Source: Alphaproteobacteria bacterium UBA6149 (lineage in GTDB: Bacteria > Pseudomonadota > Alphaproteobacteria > Rickettsiales > UBA998). From it: DNA of 29,787 nt. The translations under genes were made by a program, and so were the position numbers. The stretch is from contig DIUV01000040.1 of NCBI GenBank assembly GCA_002423155.1, positions 1-29,787 on the forward strand, in the 5' to 3' direction. The notes beneath the pieces were generated by a model that saw only the letters and a list, made by a program, of their open reading frames with translations, did not search any database and was not told the origin of the DNA. How positions within the stretch are numbered: position 1 is the first letter of the stretch; every line of letters begins with the position of its first letter. Below are positions 15,264-22,722 of the stretch, in pieces.

Positions 15264-15557
15264 TTATTGCGTAACAAGCACTTCATCAGGATGCGCATCG
15301 CCTAGCATGCGGCGTGATTGTTCGTCTAACAGGTCTTTATCTAGTGAATCATCGCGCAAACGAGAAACTTTATTTTCTAGTTGTTGGCGTTCTTTGGTTA
15401 CTTGAGTTAGCTCCTCTTGCAAACGCACCCGACGATGCTGCTCGCGCATTAATGCATAGATGCCTTGCTTGCCATGCATGGCATGGAAAAACAAATAAAA
15501 CATCGCCGCCGCAAAAAAGAGTGATTTTAATATACCACGAGTAGTAAAGCGTTGCAT
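15264..15557 (-). CDS. FtsB/DivIC-like septum formation initiator protein
   Basis: Taken from the ATG at 15557 this is a 97-aa single-pass membrane protein. It has a short basic cytoplasmic start (MQRFTTRGILK), a transmembrane helix (SLFFAAAMFYLFFHAMHG), a Leu/Glu/Arg coiled coil (RRVRLQEELTQVTKERQQLENK) and the family C-terminus DSLDKDLLDEQSRRMLG. This matches alphaproteobacterial septum formation initiators, which act with FtsL and FtsQ at the divisome. The frame stays open upstream to 15650, but the extra 31 residues are Pro/Asn-rich and precede the usual start, so I exclude them. Neither start has a strong ribosome site. Position just upstream of pdhA is conserved in the class. Confidence 0.85.
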   Translation of the reverse strand: MQRFTTRGILKSLFFAAAMFYLFFHAMHGKQGIYALMREQHRRVRLQEELTQVTKERQQLENKVSRLRDDSLDKDLLDEQSRRMLGDAHPDEVLVTQ

Positions 15558-15650
15558 GATTTTGGGCTCGGAGTTGGGTGGTTGTGGGTTGGGGTTTATC
15601 TTACGTTGATAGGTTGGTTTATAATCAAGTCTATACATATAAAAAAACAA

Positions 15651-15756
15651 CTCTCTATCGTCATCCCCGCTCTTTAAGCGGGGATCTTAGGTCTCAAATT
15701 CAGTCTTTTTTGTGTCCTGAGATCCCCGCTTAAAGAGCGGGGATGACAACGGAGAG
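15651..15756. repeat. Composite palindromic element, copy A
   Basis: Positions 15660-15687 and 15720-15747 are perfect 28-base inverted repeats, extended imperfectly outward to 15651 and 15756. Each arm is itself a hairpin (CCCCGCTCTTTAAGCGGGG), so the unit can fold as one long stem or as two small ones. The 32-base centre shows weaker pairing (AGGTCTC against GTGTCCT). The core GTCATCCCCGC is shared with 7105-7157 and 16806-16903. No coding sequence lies inside. Confidence 0.85.
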
Positions 15757-15929
15757 TGTGTTCTTTGTATCAATAGATTTATGGCAGAGAAAATGCTTTT
15801 TTCAATAGATTAGTTTGTAAATGACGTGGATGAGTAGGAGAGGGATAGAAAATATTGGTGGATTGGGTGGGTTTTTATTGGGTTTTTGGGGGATTGCGTT
15901 AATAATGTGTAAATAAAACATAAAATTGC

Positions 15930-15958
15930 TTGCTTTTTTATGTAAGGTAAGCTAATAA
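15930..15958 (+). promoter_or_regulatory. Promoter of the secreted-protein gene
   Basis: TTGCTT (15930-15935), a 17-base spacer and TAATAA (15953-15958) form a plausible sigma-70 promoter. The -10 overlaps the upstream in-frame ATG at 15958, so that ATG cannot lie in the transcript, which supports the start at 16087. The same -35 sequence and spacing occur in the ffh promoter. Confidence 0.5.
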
Positions 15959-16086
15959 TGAAAGTTCACCTAGTTTTATTTTTTATTTATTTGAAAAATA
16001 CTACTTGTGACCACTTCAATTATTTGGAGCGGCGTTGTTTGTTAGAGGCAATTTTGCCAATTTCTTTTCCTCAAGAGGATTTTATC

Positions 16087-16647
16087 ATGAAAAACTTTAT
16101 CATCGCGTTGTTTTTGGCTTTAATTTTTTCTAGCGCAAATGCGGCATCGACAACCAATATTGACCTGATTACAGGCACGTGGTTGTCAAGTGACCGATCT
16201 GTTGCGCCAGGGGAAGCTAAAAAAATTACGGTTTTTTTGCAACCACCTGCACAGGCGGATGGCAAACCAACCCCGATGGCTGTTGTTGAACAAGTATGTC
16301 CAACGCTTTTGTGTCCGCAATTGTTCGTACGATTGAGTACGCTTGCGGACGTTGGTGACTTTTTGGTTGGTGGCGATGGTTCAGAGCCTGCTGCGGTTGG
16401 GTTTAAAGCTAGTTACAAAATTGACCCTGAACACCCAACCAAAGTTGTCGACCAAAAGAACACCAAGTTGCCTACGTTGACTATTTTGGCAACCTTAACT
16501 AAACAAGGAAACTTGTCTGTGGTGTACAGCACTGCTTTTGTTGATGCAAAGGTGGTTACTGCTAAGAATGCGCGTTTTAACACCGTTGGAATGCCAACCA
16601 TCTTTACAAAAGTTGGTGGTGGAAGCACTGGTGGTACAGGTCAATAA
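16087..16647 (+). CDS. Secreted protein of unknown function
   Basis: This 186-aa protein has a clear signal peptide (MKNFIIALFLALIFSSANA) with likely cleavage after A19 or A20. The start at 16087 has GAGGA seven bases upstream. The frame extends to an ATG at 15958, but that region overlaps the promoter. The mature protein is rich in beta-prone segments (KKITVFLQPP, LFVRLSTLADVG, LTILATLTKQG, LSVVYSTAFVD). It has two cysteines (C71, C76) that could form a local disulphide, and it ends with a Gly/Ser/Thr tail (GGGSTGGTGQ). I recognise no family. It is a single-gene unit with its own promoter and terminator, probably periplasmic or exported. Confidence 0.7.
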   Translation: MKNFIIALFLALIFSSANAASTTNIDLITGTWLSSDRSVAPGEAKKITVFLQPPAQADGKPTPMAVVEQVCPTLLCPQLFVRLSTLADVGDFLVGGDGSEPAAVGFKASYKIDPEHPTKVVDQKNTKLPTLTILATLTKQGNLSVVYSTAFVDAKVVTAKNARFNTVGMPTIFTKVGGGSTGGTGQ

Positions 16648-16681
16648 CTTGACCTAAAACGTCCTAAAAAACGTTGAGAAG

Positions 16682-16719
16682 CACCCTGTTTGGATTTATT
16701 CCAGATGGGGTGTTTTTTT
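16682..16719 (+). terminator. Rho-independent terminator of the secreted-protein gene
   Basis: CACCCTGTTTGGA (16682-16694) pairs with TCCAGATGGGGTG (16700-16712) over 13 positions, including G-T wobbles, around a TTTAT loop. Seven Ts (16713-16719) follow. Confidence 0.88.
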
Positions 16720-16805
16720 GTGGGGATTTTGCTGTTTGCTGCTTGTTGTAATATATTCTTGTGTGTGTTGAATATATTGAATAATATAAATTTATATCAT
16801 AAAAT

Positions 16806-16903
16806 ATCCGTTGTCATCCCCGTCTTGTACGGGGATCTCAGGACGCAAAAGAGAACGAATTTGTAGCCCTAGATCCCCGCACAAGGCGGGGATGACAACG
16901 GAT
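16806..16903. repeat. Composite palindromic element, copy B
   Basis: Arms 16806-16838 and 16871-16903 are 33-base inverted repeats with one G-T wobble and one A-C mismatch. Each arm carries an inner hairpin (CCCCGTCTTGTACGGGG and CCCCGCACAAGGCGGGG). The outer end ATCCGTTGTCATCCCCG matches copy A and the solo element in its core. The right arm contains CCCCGCACAAGGCGGGG, identical to the core of the solo element at 7105-7157. This suggests that the solo form is one arm of the composite. Confidence 0.85.
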
Positions 16904-16965
16904 GGTTAGGAGATAAACATATATATTATGCAATATATTGTGGCGTTTGGAGCTGTTGCAAAAAC

Positions 16966-17313
16966 CTACAAATACTGATTCACCATGCCGCCATTATGCA
17001 GGTTCAACGCTTGACCTTGTCCGTTGGCGGTGTAAGTCGCGGGGATTTGGGTGGCGGTTTCGCGCTGGGGTAGATTGCTGGCTACGGGGAGTTTTGGTTC
17101 GAGGTTTGCTTCGGATATTATTATTGAGTCGGTAAATATTTCCTTGGCAGTGGGGCGGATTATTTTCCCTTTTATGGGCGTGGGTTTGGGGCTGCTGGTG
17201 CCTAGGAAGCTGATTTTTTCTAATATTTTGGGAAAGTTTACCAAGTTTTTAGTCTTGATATAACTGCTGTTCGAGCTTTTTGCTCGGGTTAGTTTGCTGT
17301 GTGGAGATTTCAT
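16966..17313 (-). CDS. Hypothetical protein, probably disordered
   Basis: This 115-aa protein is rich in Ser, Pro, Thr, Lys and Asn. It has a basic N-terminus (MKSPHSKLTRAKSS) and few predicted long helices. The ATG at 17313 follows GAGAGGG by a few bases, a good ribosome site. There is no signal peptide or membrane segment, and I recognise no family. It lies downstream of clpA on the same strand, separated by the repeat at 17346-17467, and has no terminator that I can identify. The coding case rests on the ribosome site and a frame uninterrupted in a gene-free region. It could be spurious. Confidence 0.45.
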   Translation of the reverse strand: MKSPHSKLTRAKSSNSSYIKTKNLVNFPKILEKISFLGTSSPKPTPIKGKIIRPTAKEIFTDSIIISEANLEPKLPVASNLPQRETATQIPATYTANGQGQALNLHNGGMVNQYL

Positions 17314-17345
17314 AATCCCTCTCTTTTTTTGTTTTTCTTTTTGCT

Positions 17346-17467
17346 CCCTCTCCCTCTGGGAGAGGGTCGGGGTGAGGGGAGTCTCCCAAATTAAGAAGCT
17401 TCATTATTGGAGGAAGTTCCCTCACCCCTGAAACGTATACGTTTCAGCTCATCCCAGAGGGAGAGGG
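17346..17467. repeat. Inverted repeat (CCCTCTCCCT family) containing a 20-bp palindrome
   Basis: The left arm starts CCCTCTCCCTCTGGGAGAGG (17346) and ends GGTGAGGGG (17371-17379). The right arm runs CCCTCACCCC (17419-17428) to CAGAGGGAGAGGG (17455-17467). Similar intergenic repeats are known in many proteobacteria. The right arm is unusual: its middle is replaced by the perfect palindrome CTGAAACGTATACGTTTCAG (17428-17447). It occupies the gap between clpA and the 115-aa gene. Confidence 0.75.
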
Positions 17468-17476
17468 CTTTACTCC

Positions 17477-19828
17477 CTAAACCAATTCTTCTTCACAAAG
17501 GATTTTCTTGCCCTTGTTGTTATTCGGATAAGCAAAGGCGAGTTCGTCGTTTTTCACGGTTACTACTACCGAACCACCGCGAGCTAACTTGCCGAAGAGG
17601 ACTTCTTCTGCTAGTGGCTTTTTGATTTTTTCGGCGATTAATCTTGCTAGTGGACGGGCGCCGTTCGGGCGGTCATAGCCGTTTTCACAGAGCCAGATGC
17701 GTGCTTGCTGGCTTAGTTCGATTTCCACACCGCGTTCTACTAATTGGGCTTCTAGTTTGGCGATGAATTTATCGACCACTTTAGAAACCATATCAGTGGA
17801 TAGGTGATTAAACGGTACTACGGCATCTAAACGATTGCGGAATTCCGGCGTGAACATGCGGTTTAGTGCCGCTTTGTCTTCGCCCGTGCGTTCGGTGCGT
17901 CCGAATCCTATAGGTGAGCGTTCCATGTCGGATGCGCCGGCATTACTGGTCATAATCAAGATGGTGTTACGGAAATCGACTGTGCGACCATTTTGATCGG
18001 TTAGTTTACCGTAATCCATCACCTGCAATAAGATATTATAAATATCCGGATGCGCTTTTTCGATTTCGTCAAACAATACTACGGCATAAGGATTTTGGCT
18101 GACTTTATCAGTTAATTGTCCGCCTTCTTCATGACCAACATATCCGGGAGGTGAGCCAATTAGTGCAGATACCGCATGCTTTTCCATATATTCTGACATA
18201 TCAAAGCGAATTAGCTCCATGCCCATGGCTTTAGCGAGTTGATTTGCAACTTCAGTTTTACCAACTCCCGTAGGACCAGTAAACAGATAATTACCAATTG
18301 GTTTTTCTTCTTCACGCAGACCAGCGCGGGACATTTTCACCGCAGCTACTACTTGCTCCACTGCGTTATCTTGTCCGAAAACTACACATTTTAGGGTGGA
18401 TTCTAGCTCTTTTAATGAGCGAGTATCATCCATGGATAATGAACGGGCCGGGATACGCGCAACTTTAGAAATAATTTCCTCAATTTCTTTCGGAGTAATT
18501 ACTTTTTTGCGTTTTGCAGCGGGTAATAACATTTGCGCGGCACCGGCCTCATCAAGAATATCAATTGCTTTATCAGGTAATTGACGGTCATGAATATAAC
18601 GTGCAGATAACTCAGCTGCGGCTTTTAATGCAGCAGGTGTATAACGCAATTGGTGATGTTCCTCGTAATAAGGTTTTAGACCACGGAGAATTTTAATTGT
18701 AGTGGCTATATCTGGTTCACACACATCAACTTTTTGGAAACGACGAGCTAAAGCGCGGTCTTTTTCAATATGTTGTTTATATTCTTTGAAGGTGGTGGAA
18801 CCCATGCAACGGAACAATCCGCGTGCTAAGGATGGTTTTAATAAGTTACAAGCATCCAATGCGCCGCCTGAGGTGGAGCCTGCACCAATGATGGTGTGAA
18901 TTTCGTCGATAAATAAGATAGCACCGGGTAAACGTTCGATTTCTTTGATTACCGCTTTTAAGCGTTCTTCAAAATCACCGCGATAGCGTGTGCCAGCTAG
19001 CAGACTGCCCATATCAAGCGAGTAAATTACCGCATTTAGTAATACATCGGGTACTTCTTTACGTGTGATGCGCAGCGCTAAGCCTTCGGCAATCGCGGTT
19101 TTACCCACGCCGGCTTCACCCACATATAACGGATTATTTTTAGTGCGGCGGCAAAGGATTTGGATGGTGCGGTCAATTTCTTGCTCACGACCCACTAAAA
19201 TATCCGTTTTGCCACTTTGGGCTTTTTTGTTTAGGTTCTGGCAATATTGCGCCAATACATCTTGTTGTGCTTCTTTATCTTTTTCTGCGGTGTTGCTGCC
19301 AAAACGTGGAGTTTGTGCATCTTCATCATCAGAAATTCTCCCCAGTGACAAATTTTGTGCCGGAGCTTTGCTGATAGAAGTGTCATTGAAATCATTGTAT
19401 TTTACAATGCCATGCGCCATGTAGTTAACTACATCTAGGCGAGTAATATCTTGTTCTTGCAAGAAATATACGGCATGTGATTCTTTTTCCGAAAACAGGG
19501 CAACTAGTACATTCGCACCGGTTACTTCATGTTTTCCTGCGGATTGTACATGGATGGCAGCGCGGTGAATTACGCGTTGAAAGCCTGCTGTTGGGCGTGC
19601 CTCATCCAAATTATCTACTACTAGGGCAGATAAATCATGCGTCAAAAACTCTCCTAATGAGCGGCGTAGCTGATCTAGGTCAACTCCACAATCTTGCATT
19701 ACTGCTGCGGCATCTTCATCTTCTGCCAATGCATATAATAGATGTTCTAACGTAGCAAATTCGTGGCGATTTACTTTTGCTACTGCAAGTGCACGGTGCA
19801 AAGTCGCTTCTAGGTTTTTTGACAACAT
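17477..19828 (-). CDS. clpA: ATP-dependent Clp protease ATP-binding subunit ClpA
   Basis: This 783-aa AAA+ unfoldase feeds substrates to ClpP. The N-terminal repeat domain (about 1-145) binds ClpS. The first ATPase has Walker A GEAGVGKT at 237-244 and Walker B ILFIDE at 304-309. The second has GPTGVGKT at 518-525 and VVLFDE near 583-588. The ClpP-docking tripeptide I640-G-F642 lies in ERSPIGFGRT, so it is a ClpP partner and not a ClpB-type disaggregase; the ClpB middle coiled coil is absent. Length matches E. coli ClpA (758 aa). It begins 13 bases after clpS in the same operon. clpP is not in the window. Confidence 0.97.
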   Translation of the reverse strand: MLSKNLEATLHRALAVAKVNRHEFATLEHLLYALAEDEDAAAVMQDCGVDLDQLRRSLGEFLTHDLSALVVDNLDEARPTAGFQRVIHRAAIHVQSAGKHEVTGANVLVALFSEKESHAVYFLQEQDITRLDVVNYMAHGIVKYNDFNDTSISKAPAQNLSLGRISDDEDAQTPRFGSNTAEKDKEAQQDVLAQYCQNLNKKAQSGKTDILVGREQEIDRTIQILCRRTKNNPLYVGEAGVGKTAIAEGLALRITRKEVPDVLLNAVIYSLDMGSLLAGTRYRGDFEERLKAVIKEIERLPGAILFIDEIHTIIGAGSTSGGALDACNLLKPSLARGLFRCMGSTTFKEYKQHIEKDRALARRFQKVDVCEPDIATTIKILRGLKPYYEEHHQLRYTPAALKAAAELSARYIHDRQLPDKAIDILDEAGAAQMLLPAAKRKKVITPKEIEEIISKVARIPARSLSMDDTRSLKELESTLKCVVFGQDNAVEQVVAAVKMSRAGLREEEKPIGNYLFTGPTGVGKTEVANQLAKAMGMELIRFDMSEYMEKHAVSALIGSPPGYVGHEEGGQLTDKVSQNPYAVVLFDEIEKAHPDIYNILLQVMDYGKLTDQNGRTVDFRNTILIMTSNAGASDMERSPIGFGRTERTGEDKAALNRMFTPEFRNRLDAVVPFNHLSTDMVSKVVDKFIAKLEAQLVERGVEIELSQQARIWLCENGYDRPNGARPLARLIAEKIKKPLAEEVLFGKLARGGSVVVTVKNDELAFAYPNNNKGKKILCEEELV

Positions 19829-19841
19829 AATTTTTTATCCC

Positions 19842-20276
19842 TTATTCTTCCTCCATCACGCAACGTAACGGAAATTCATTTTTGCGGGCGCAGTCGGTAA
19901 CAATGCTGATTTTTGTTTCGGCGACGTCTTTAGTAAAGATGCCGCAGATACCAAAACCTTGATGATGAATTTGTAACATTACATCTACGGCCTTTTCGTG
20001 AGATTGATGGAAAACTTCCTTCAATATGCTCACCACAAAATCCATCGGTGTATAATCATCATTTAGCATTAGTACTTTATAGAAGGGTGGGCGCTTTAGT
20101 TTAACTTGAGGTTTGGTAATTACCAATTCCTCCTGTTTAACTTCACCTCTTATTATAATTTGCTCTTCTATTTCTGCACGAAAGACCTCAAGGACATTTT
20201 CTGGAACTTCTTTTTTAAAAGTTTCTTGTAAGTGCCAGTTAAATGTCCAATCGGCCTTATGAATTAAGGATGCCAT
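19842..20276 (-). CDS. clpS: ClpS adaptor for N-degron substrates
   Basis: The adaptor core (about 61-144) carries the family signature YKVLMLNDDYTPMDFVV and the substrate-pocket residues N72, D73 and H104, matching E. coli N34, D35 and H66. It delivers proteins with Leu, Phe, Trp or Tyr N-termini to ClpA. From the ATG at 20276 the protein is 144 aa, about 38 residues longer at the N-terminus than E. coli ClpS. That extension is Glu/Lys-rich and helical looking. Inside it an AGGAGG sequence lies immediately before an in-frame TTG at 20126 (residue 51), which would give a 94-aa, more standard protein, though the spacing is very short. It is the first gene of clpS-clpA. Confidence 0.93.
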   Translation of the reverse strand: MASLIHKADWTFNWHLQETFKKEVPENVLEVFRAEIEEQIIIRGEVKQEELVITKPQVKLKRPPFYKVLMLNDDYTPMDFVVSILKEVFHQSHEKAVDVMLQIHHQGFGICGIFTKDVAETKISIVTDCARKNEFPLRCVMEEE

Positions 20277-20351
20277 ATAAGACCTAATAATGAGTTAATG
20301 ATAAGTTTTAGAATTATTACTATTGCAAGTTTTTTGCAGTTTTTTTGATAA

Positions 20352-20380
20352 ATAATGCAGTTTTTGCTAAAAAGCATTAT
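20352..20380. promoter_or_regulatory. Hairpin in the clpS-ffh divergent region
   Basis: ATAATGC (20352-20358) pairs with GCATTAT (20374-20380), and beyond a 2-base bulge TTTTT pairs with AAAAA around a three-base GCT loop. It lies 76 bases upstream of clpS and upstream of the ffh promoter, so it is not a terminator of either gene. It may be an operator or an extruding AT-rich palindrome. Confidence 0.35.
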
Positions 20381-20429
20381 ATTTTTATTTGGCGAGAGTG
20401 GTTTTGGATGGTTGTTCCTCTATAGGGCA

Positions 20430-20458
20430 TTGCTTGCCGTGTCTTTATATCTTATATT
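20430..20458 (+). promoter_or_regulatory. Promoter of ffh
   Basis: TTGCTT (20430-20435), a 17-base spacer and TATATT (20453-20458) lie 68 bases before the ffh ATG. The -35 is identical to that of the secreted-protein promoter at 15930. Confidence 0.55.
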
Positions 20459-20525
20459 GCTTTTTTTGAATTGTGGATTGCCGCAATATTAAATAACCAG
20501 AAACAATATATCACAAGAGATAAAA

Positions 20526-21878
20526 ATGTTCGATAATTTAAATAAACGCTTAGGCGATATTTTTTCTAATCTGCGTCGTAAGGGCGCCTTGACGGAAAGC
20601 GATGTGGATGCGGTAATGCGTGAAGTGCGGATTGCCCTGCTGGAGGCGGACGTAGCCTTGTCGGTGGTGAAGGATTTTATTACTTCGCTGAAAGAAAAAG
20701 CAGTGGGAGCCGAGGTTATTCGTAGCGTGAGCCCAGCGCAGATGGTGATTAAGCTGGTGCATGACCATCTGACTGAGTTATTAGGCGGAGAGAATGTTGA
20801 ACTAAATTTACGCGCTACGCCGCCAGTAGTGATTATGATGGTGGGTCTGCAAGGTTCGGGGAAGACTACTTCTACAGGAAAACTAGCTTTGCGCTTGAAA
20901 AACAGCAATAAAAAGGTTTTGGTTGCCTCTTTGGACGTAAACCGCCCAGCGGCGCAGGAGCAATTAGCTACGGTGGCAAGGCAGGTGGGGGTGGAGAGTT
21001 TGCCGATTATTGCGGGGCAATCGCCATTGGAAATTACTAAACGGGCACTTAGCAGCGCTAAGAACGAAGTTTATGATATTTTATTGCTCGACACCGCAGG
21101 GCGCTTGCATGTGGATGCGGAGTTGATGGACGAATTGCGCCAGATTCGTGATTTATCCAAGCCTACGGAAACTTTATTGGTGGCGGATATATTAACTGGG
21201 CAAGATGCGGTAAATATCGCCCGGGAATTTAATGAGCAAATTGGCGTAACTGGGATTGTAGTTACTCGCGTGGATGGTGATGGTCGGGGTGGTGCGGCGT
21301 TGAGCATGCGCAAAATTACCGGACAGCCGATTAAATTTATGGGACTGGGCGAAAAACTTGACCAGTTTGAGCCCTTCCACCCTGAGCGCATCGCTTCGCG
21401 CATATTAGATATGGGTGATGTGGTATCTTTAGTAGAAAAAGCCGCCGCCAGTATCTCGCAAGAAGATGCAGAAAATATGGCATCGCGACTGGCTGAGGGA
21501 AAATTTGACTTTAATGATTTGCTGTCTCAGATGAAAAATATGAAAAAAATGGGTGGTATTGGCGGAGTAATGGGCTTGCTGCCGGGAATGGGCAAGATGA
21601 AAGAGCAGATGAAAGATGCGCAAATTGACGAAAAAATGATTAGCCGCCAAGAGGCAATTATTTTGTCGATGACTATGAAAGAGCGCTCTAACCCTAAGTT
21701 AATCAATGCTTCACGCCGCGTGCGGATTGCCAGTGGCTCGGGCTCTTCGGTGCAGGAAGTAAACCGTATCCTCAAGCAGCAACAGCAAATGGAAGTGGTG
21801 ATGAAGCGGCTTAAAAAGATGGGCAAAAAGGGAATGGCGCGTGGCGGCATTGGGCAATTATTGCAGGGTTTAAGATAA
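20526..21878 (+). CDS. ffh: Signal recognition particle protein Ffh
   Basis: This 450-aa SRP54 GTPase binds 4.5S RNA and the signal sequences of nascent membrane proteins. The N domain (1-95) is followed by the G domain with G1 GLQGSGKTT (107-115), DTAGRL (189-194) and the guanine-specificity motif TRVD (247-250). The methionine-rich M domain (about 325-450) carries the RNA-binding segment ASRRVRIASGSGSSVQEVNR. It starts at ATG 20526 behind AAGAGA, with a promoter at 20430-20458. In many alphaproteobacteria ffh is followed by rpsP-rimM-trmD. Here it is followed by convergent brnTA and an accessory cassette. No terminator is evident after it. Confidence 0.97.
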   Translation: MFDNLNKRLGDIFSNLRRKGALTESDVDAVMREVRIALLEADVALSVVKDFITSLKEKAVGAEVIRSVSPAQMVIKLVHDHLTELLGGENVELNLRATPPVVIMMVGLQGSGKTTSTGKLALRLKNSNKKVLVASLDVNRPAAQEQLATVARQVGVESLPIIAGQSPLEITKRALSSAKNEVYDILLLDTAGRLHVDAELMDELRQIRDLSKPTETLLVADILTGQDAVNIAREFNEQIGVTGIVVTRVDGDGRGGAALSMRKITGQPIKFMGLGEKLDQFEPFHPERIASRILDMGDVVSLVEKAAASISQEDAENMASRLAEGKFDFNDLLSQMKNMKKMGGIGGVMGLLPGMGKMKEQMKDAQIDEKMISRQEAIILSMTMKERSNPKLINASRRVRIASGSGSSVQEVNRILKQQQQMEVVMKRLKKMGKKGMARGGIGQLLQGLR

Positions 21879-21941
21879 AATTTCGACCACTTAGAAGCAA
21901 TCAAGAACAAATATTAAGTTGTGGATTGCATAGTAGTGAAG

Positions 21942-22256
21942 TTAAAACTTACCCATGGCTATTGCTTCACGAAGCAAGTTTTCAATCTTATTGCCATATC
22001 CACGCCCAGAATTTTTTATGGCGGCAATTAAATCTGGGGGAATGCGGATAGTTAAGGTTTGCTTGCAATCTTTCTTGCGCGGTCTGCCGCGCATGCGCAA
22101 AGGTGCAACCGCCGCCTCGCCAATTAACTCTGCTAGTCCGTCCAAACCATGTTTTGCGGTTTTGAACCATTCTTCGCTGAGTTCTGGGGTGTCGTCTTCG
22201 CTTAGCTCAACGCGCGTTTTATTTTCGTATTCGATATATTTAGGAGTTTTTTTCAT
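21942..22256 (-). CDS. brnA: BrnA-type antitoxin
   Basis: This 104-aa protein has an acidic N-terminal half (VELSEDDTPELSEEWFKTAK) and a C-terminal ribbon-helix-helix region. The latter begins after the basic RMRGRPRKK and reads TLTIRIPPDLIAAIKNSGRG, then YGNKIENLLREAI. This is the BrnA antitoxin pattern, which binds BrnT and represses the operon. It overlaps the toxin gene by 17 bases, in the typical toxin-first order. It faces the end of ffh with 63 bases between. Confidence 0.88.
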   Translation of the reverse strand: MKKTPKYIEYENKTRVELSEDDTPELSEEWFKTAKHGLDGLAELIGEAAVAPLRMRGRPRKKDCKQTLTIRIPPDLIAAIKNSGRGYGNKIENLLREAIAMGKF

Positions 22257-22509
22257 GTTTTTTCATCTCTCTTTGATTCGCTTTGCGTAGTGAAATTATG
22301 CGATATGCCTCATCACGAACAGTAAAAATCATTACATGTAATCGCTCATGCAATGGGCTGGTGGCAATTATGCGCTGTTCGCCATAATCTTTGCGCGTAT
22401 CCAGCTTAAACTCCGCCTCATCCCAAGCAAAATATTGTGCTTCATCAAGAGAAATGCCATGCTTGGCGATGTTTGCAGTGTTTTCCGCAGGATCAGAAAC
22501 TATTTTCAT
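22240..22509 (-). CDS. brnT: BrnT-type ribonuclease toxin
   Basis: This 89-aa protein matches BrnT: the N-terminal NTANIAKHGISLDEAQYF, the central YGEQRIIATSPL, a beta strand LHVMIFTVRDEAYRIISLRK, and the ending KANQREMKKHEK. BrnT is a RelE-like RNase toxin neutralised by BrnA. The family is clear from the KHGIS and ISLRKAN motifs; activity is inferred. It is transcribed leftward, divergent from the cassette at 22723, so the 213-base gap may hold back-to-back promoters. It forms the left edge of the accessory island between ffh and mdh. Confidence 0.88.
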   Translation of the reverse strand: MKIVSDPAENTANIAKHGISLDEAQYFAWDEAEFKLDTRKDYGEQRIIATSPLHERLHVMIFTVRDEAYRIISLRKANQREMKKHEKNS

Positions 22510-22722
22510 ATTATTATTTGTAACAACAAAAAATGCAATTATATTTATTGTGGATTGTCTAAAGTAATTAGTTGTTATATTGGCGTGGAAGCAGAAACTT
22601 AAAGTTGATTAAAACAATCTGAAAAGTTAGTGGATTGTTAATAATTCGTGTGTTAAAATGACTCCCCATTATGGTAGGGGTCATTCAAGTGTCTTTGTGA
22701 TATGTAAAATATAGGTGGTCTT

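Larger units (their letters stand above)
15558..16086. other. Long intergenic region with composite repeat and promoter
   Basis: These 529 bases between two divergent genes hold the composite palindromic element at 15651-15756 and a promoter at 15930-15958. A long untranslated leader to the secreted-protein gene follows. The section 15760-15925 shows nothing recognisable beyond G/T-rich low-complexity sequence. Confidence 0.5.
16648..16965. other. Intergenic region with terminator and composite repeat
   Basis: These 318 bases contain the terminator of the secreted-protein gene (16682-16719) and the composite palindromic element copy B (16806-16903). The rest is AT-rich with no coding signal that I can see. 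Confidence 0.5.

Noticed and set aside
15558..15650. N-terminal extension of the FtsB-like protein to 15650
   Set aside because: The added Pro/Asn-rich residues precede the usual family start and have only a TTG and weak ribosome sites.
15958..16086. N-terminal extension of the secreted protein from the ATG at 15958
   Set aside because: That ATG overlaps the -10 box, while the ATG at 16087 has GAGGA and begins a clean signal peptide.
15651..16903. CRISPR array
   Set aside because: The repeated units are palindromic elements more than 1 kb apart and in pairs; there are no regular spacers or cas genes.
16806..16903. Rho-independent terminator
   Set aside because: The hairpin is strong but lacks a T-tract, and a proper terminator already lies at 16682-16719.
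20281..20525. 4.5S RNA or tRNA in the gap before ffh
   Set aside because: No cloverleaf or GGAA-capped SRP helix could be found; the region is AT-rich with a promoter and one small hairpin.
22657..22685. Hairpin AATGACTCCCC / GGGGTCATT before the MBL cassette as a terminator or regulator
   Set aside because: The stem is split by a two-base bulge into five and four pairs and lacks a T-run; too weak to call.
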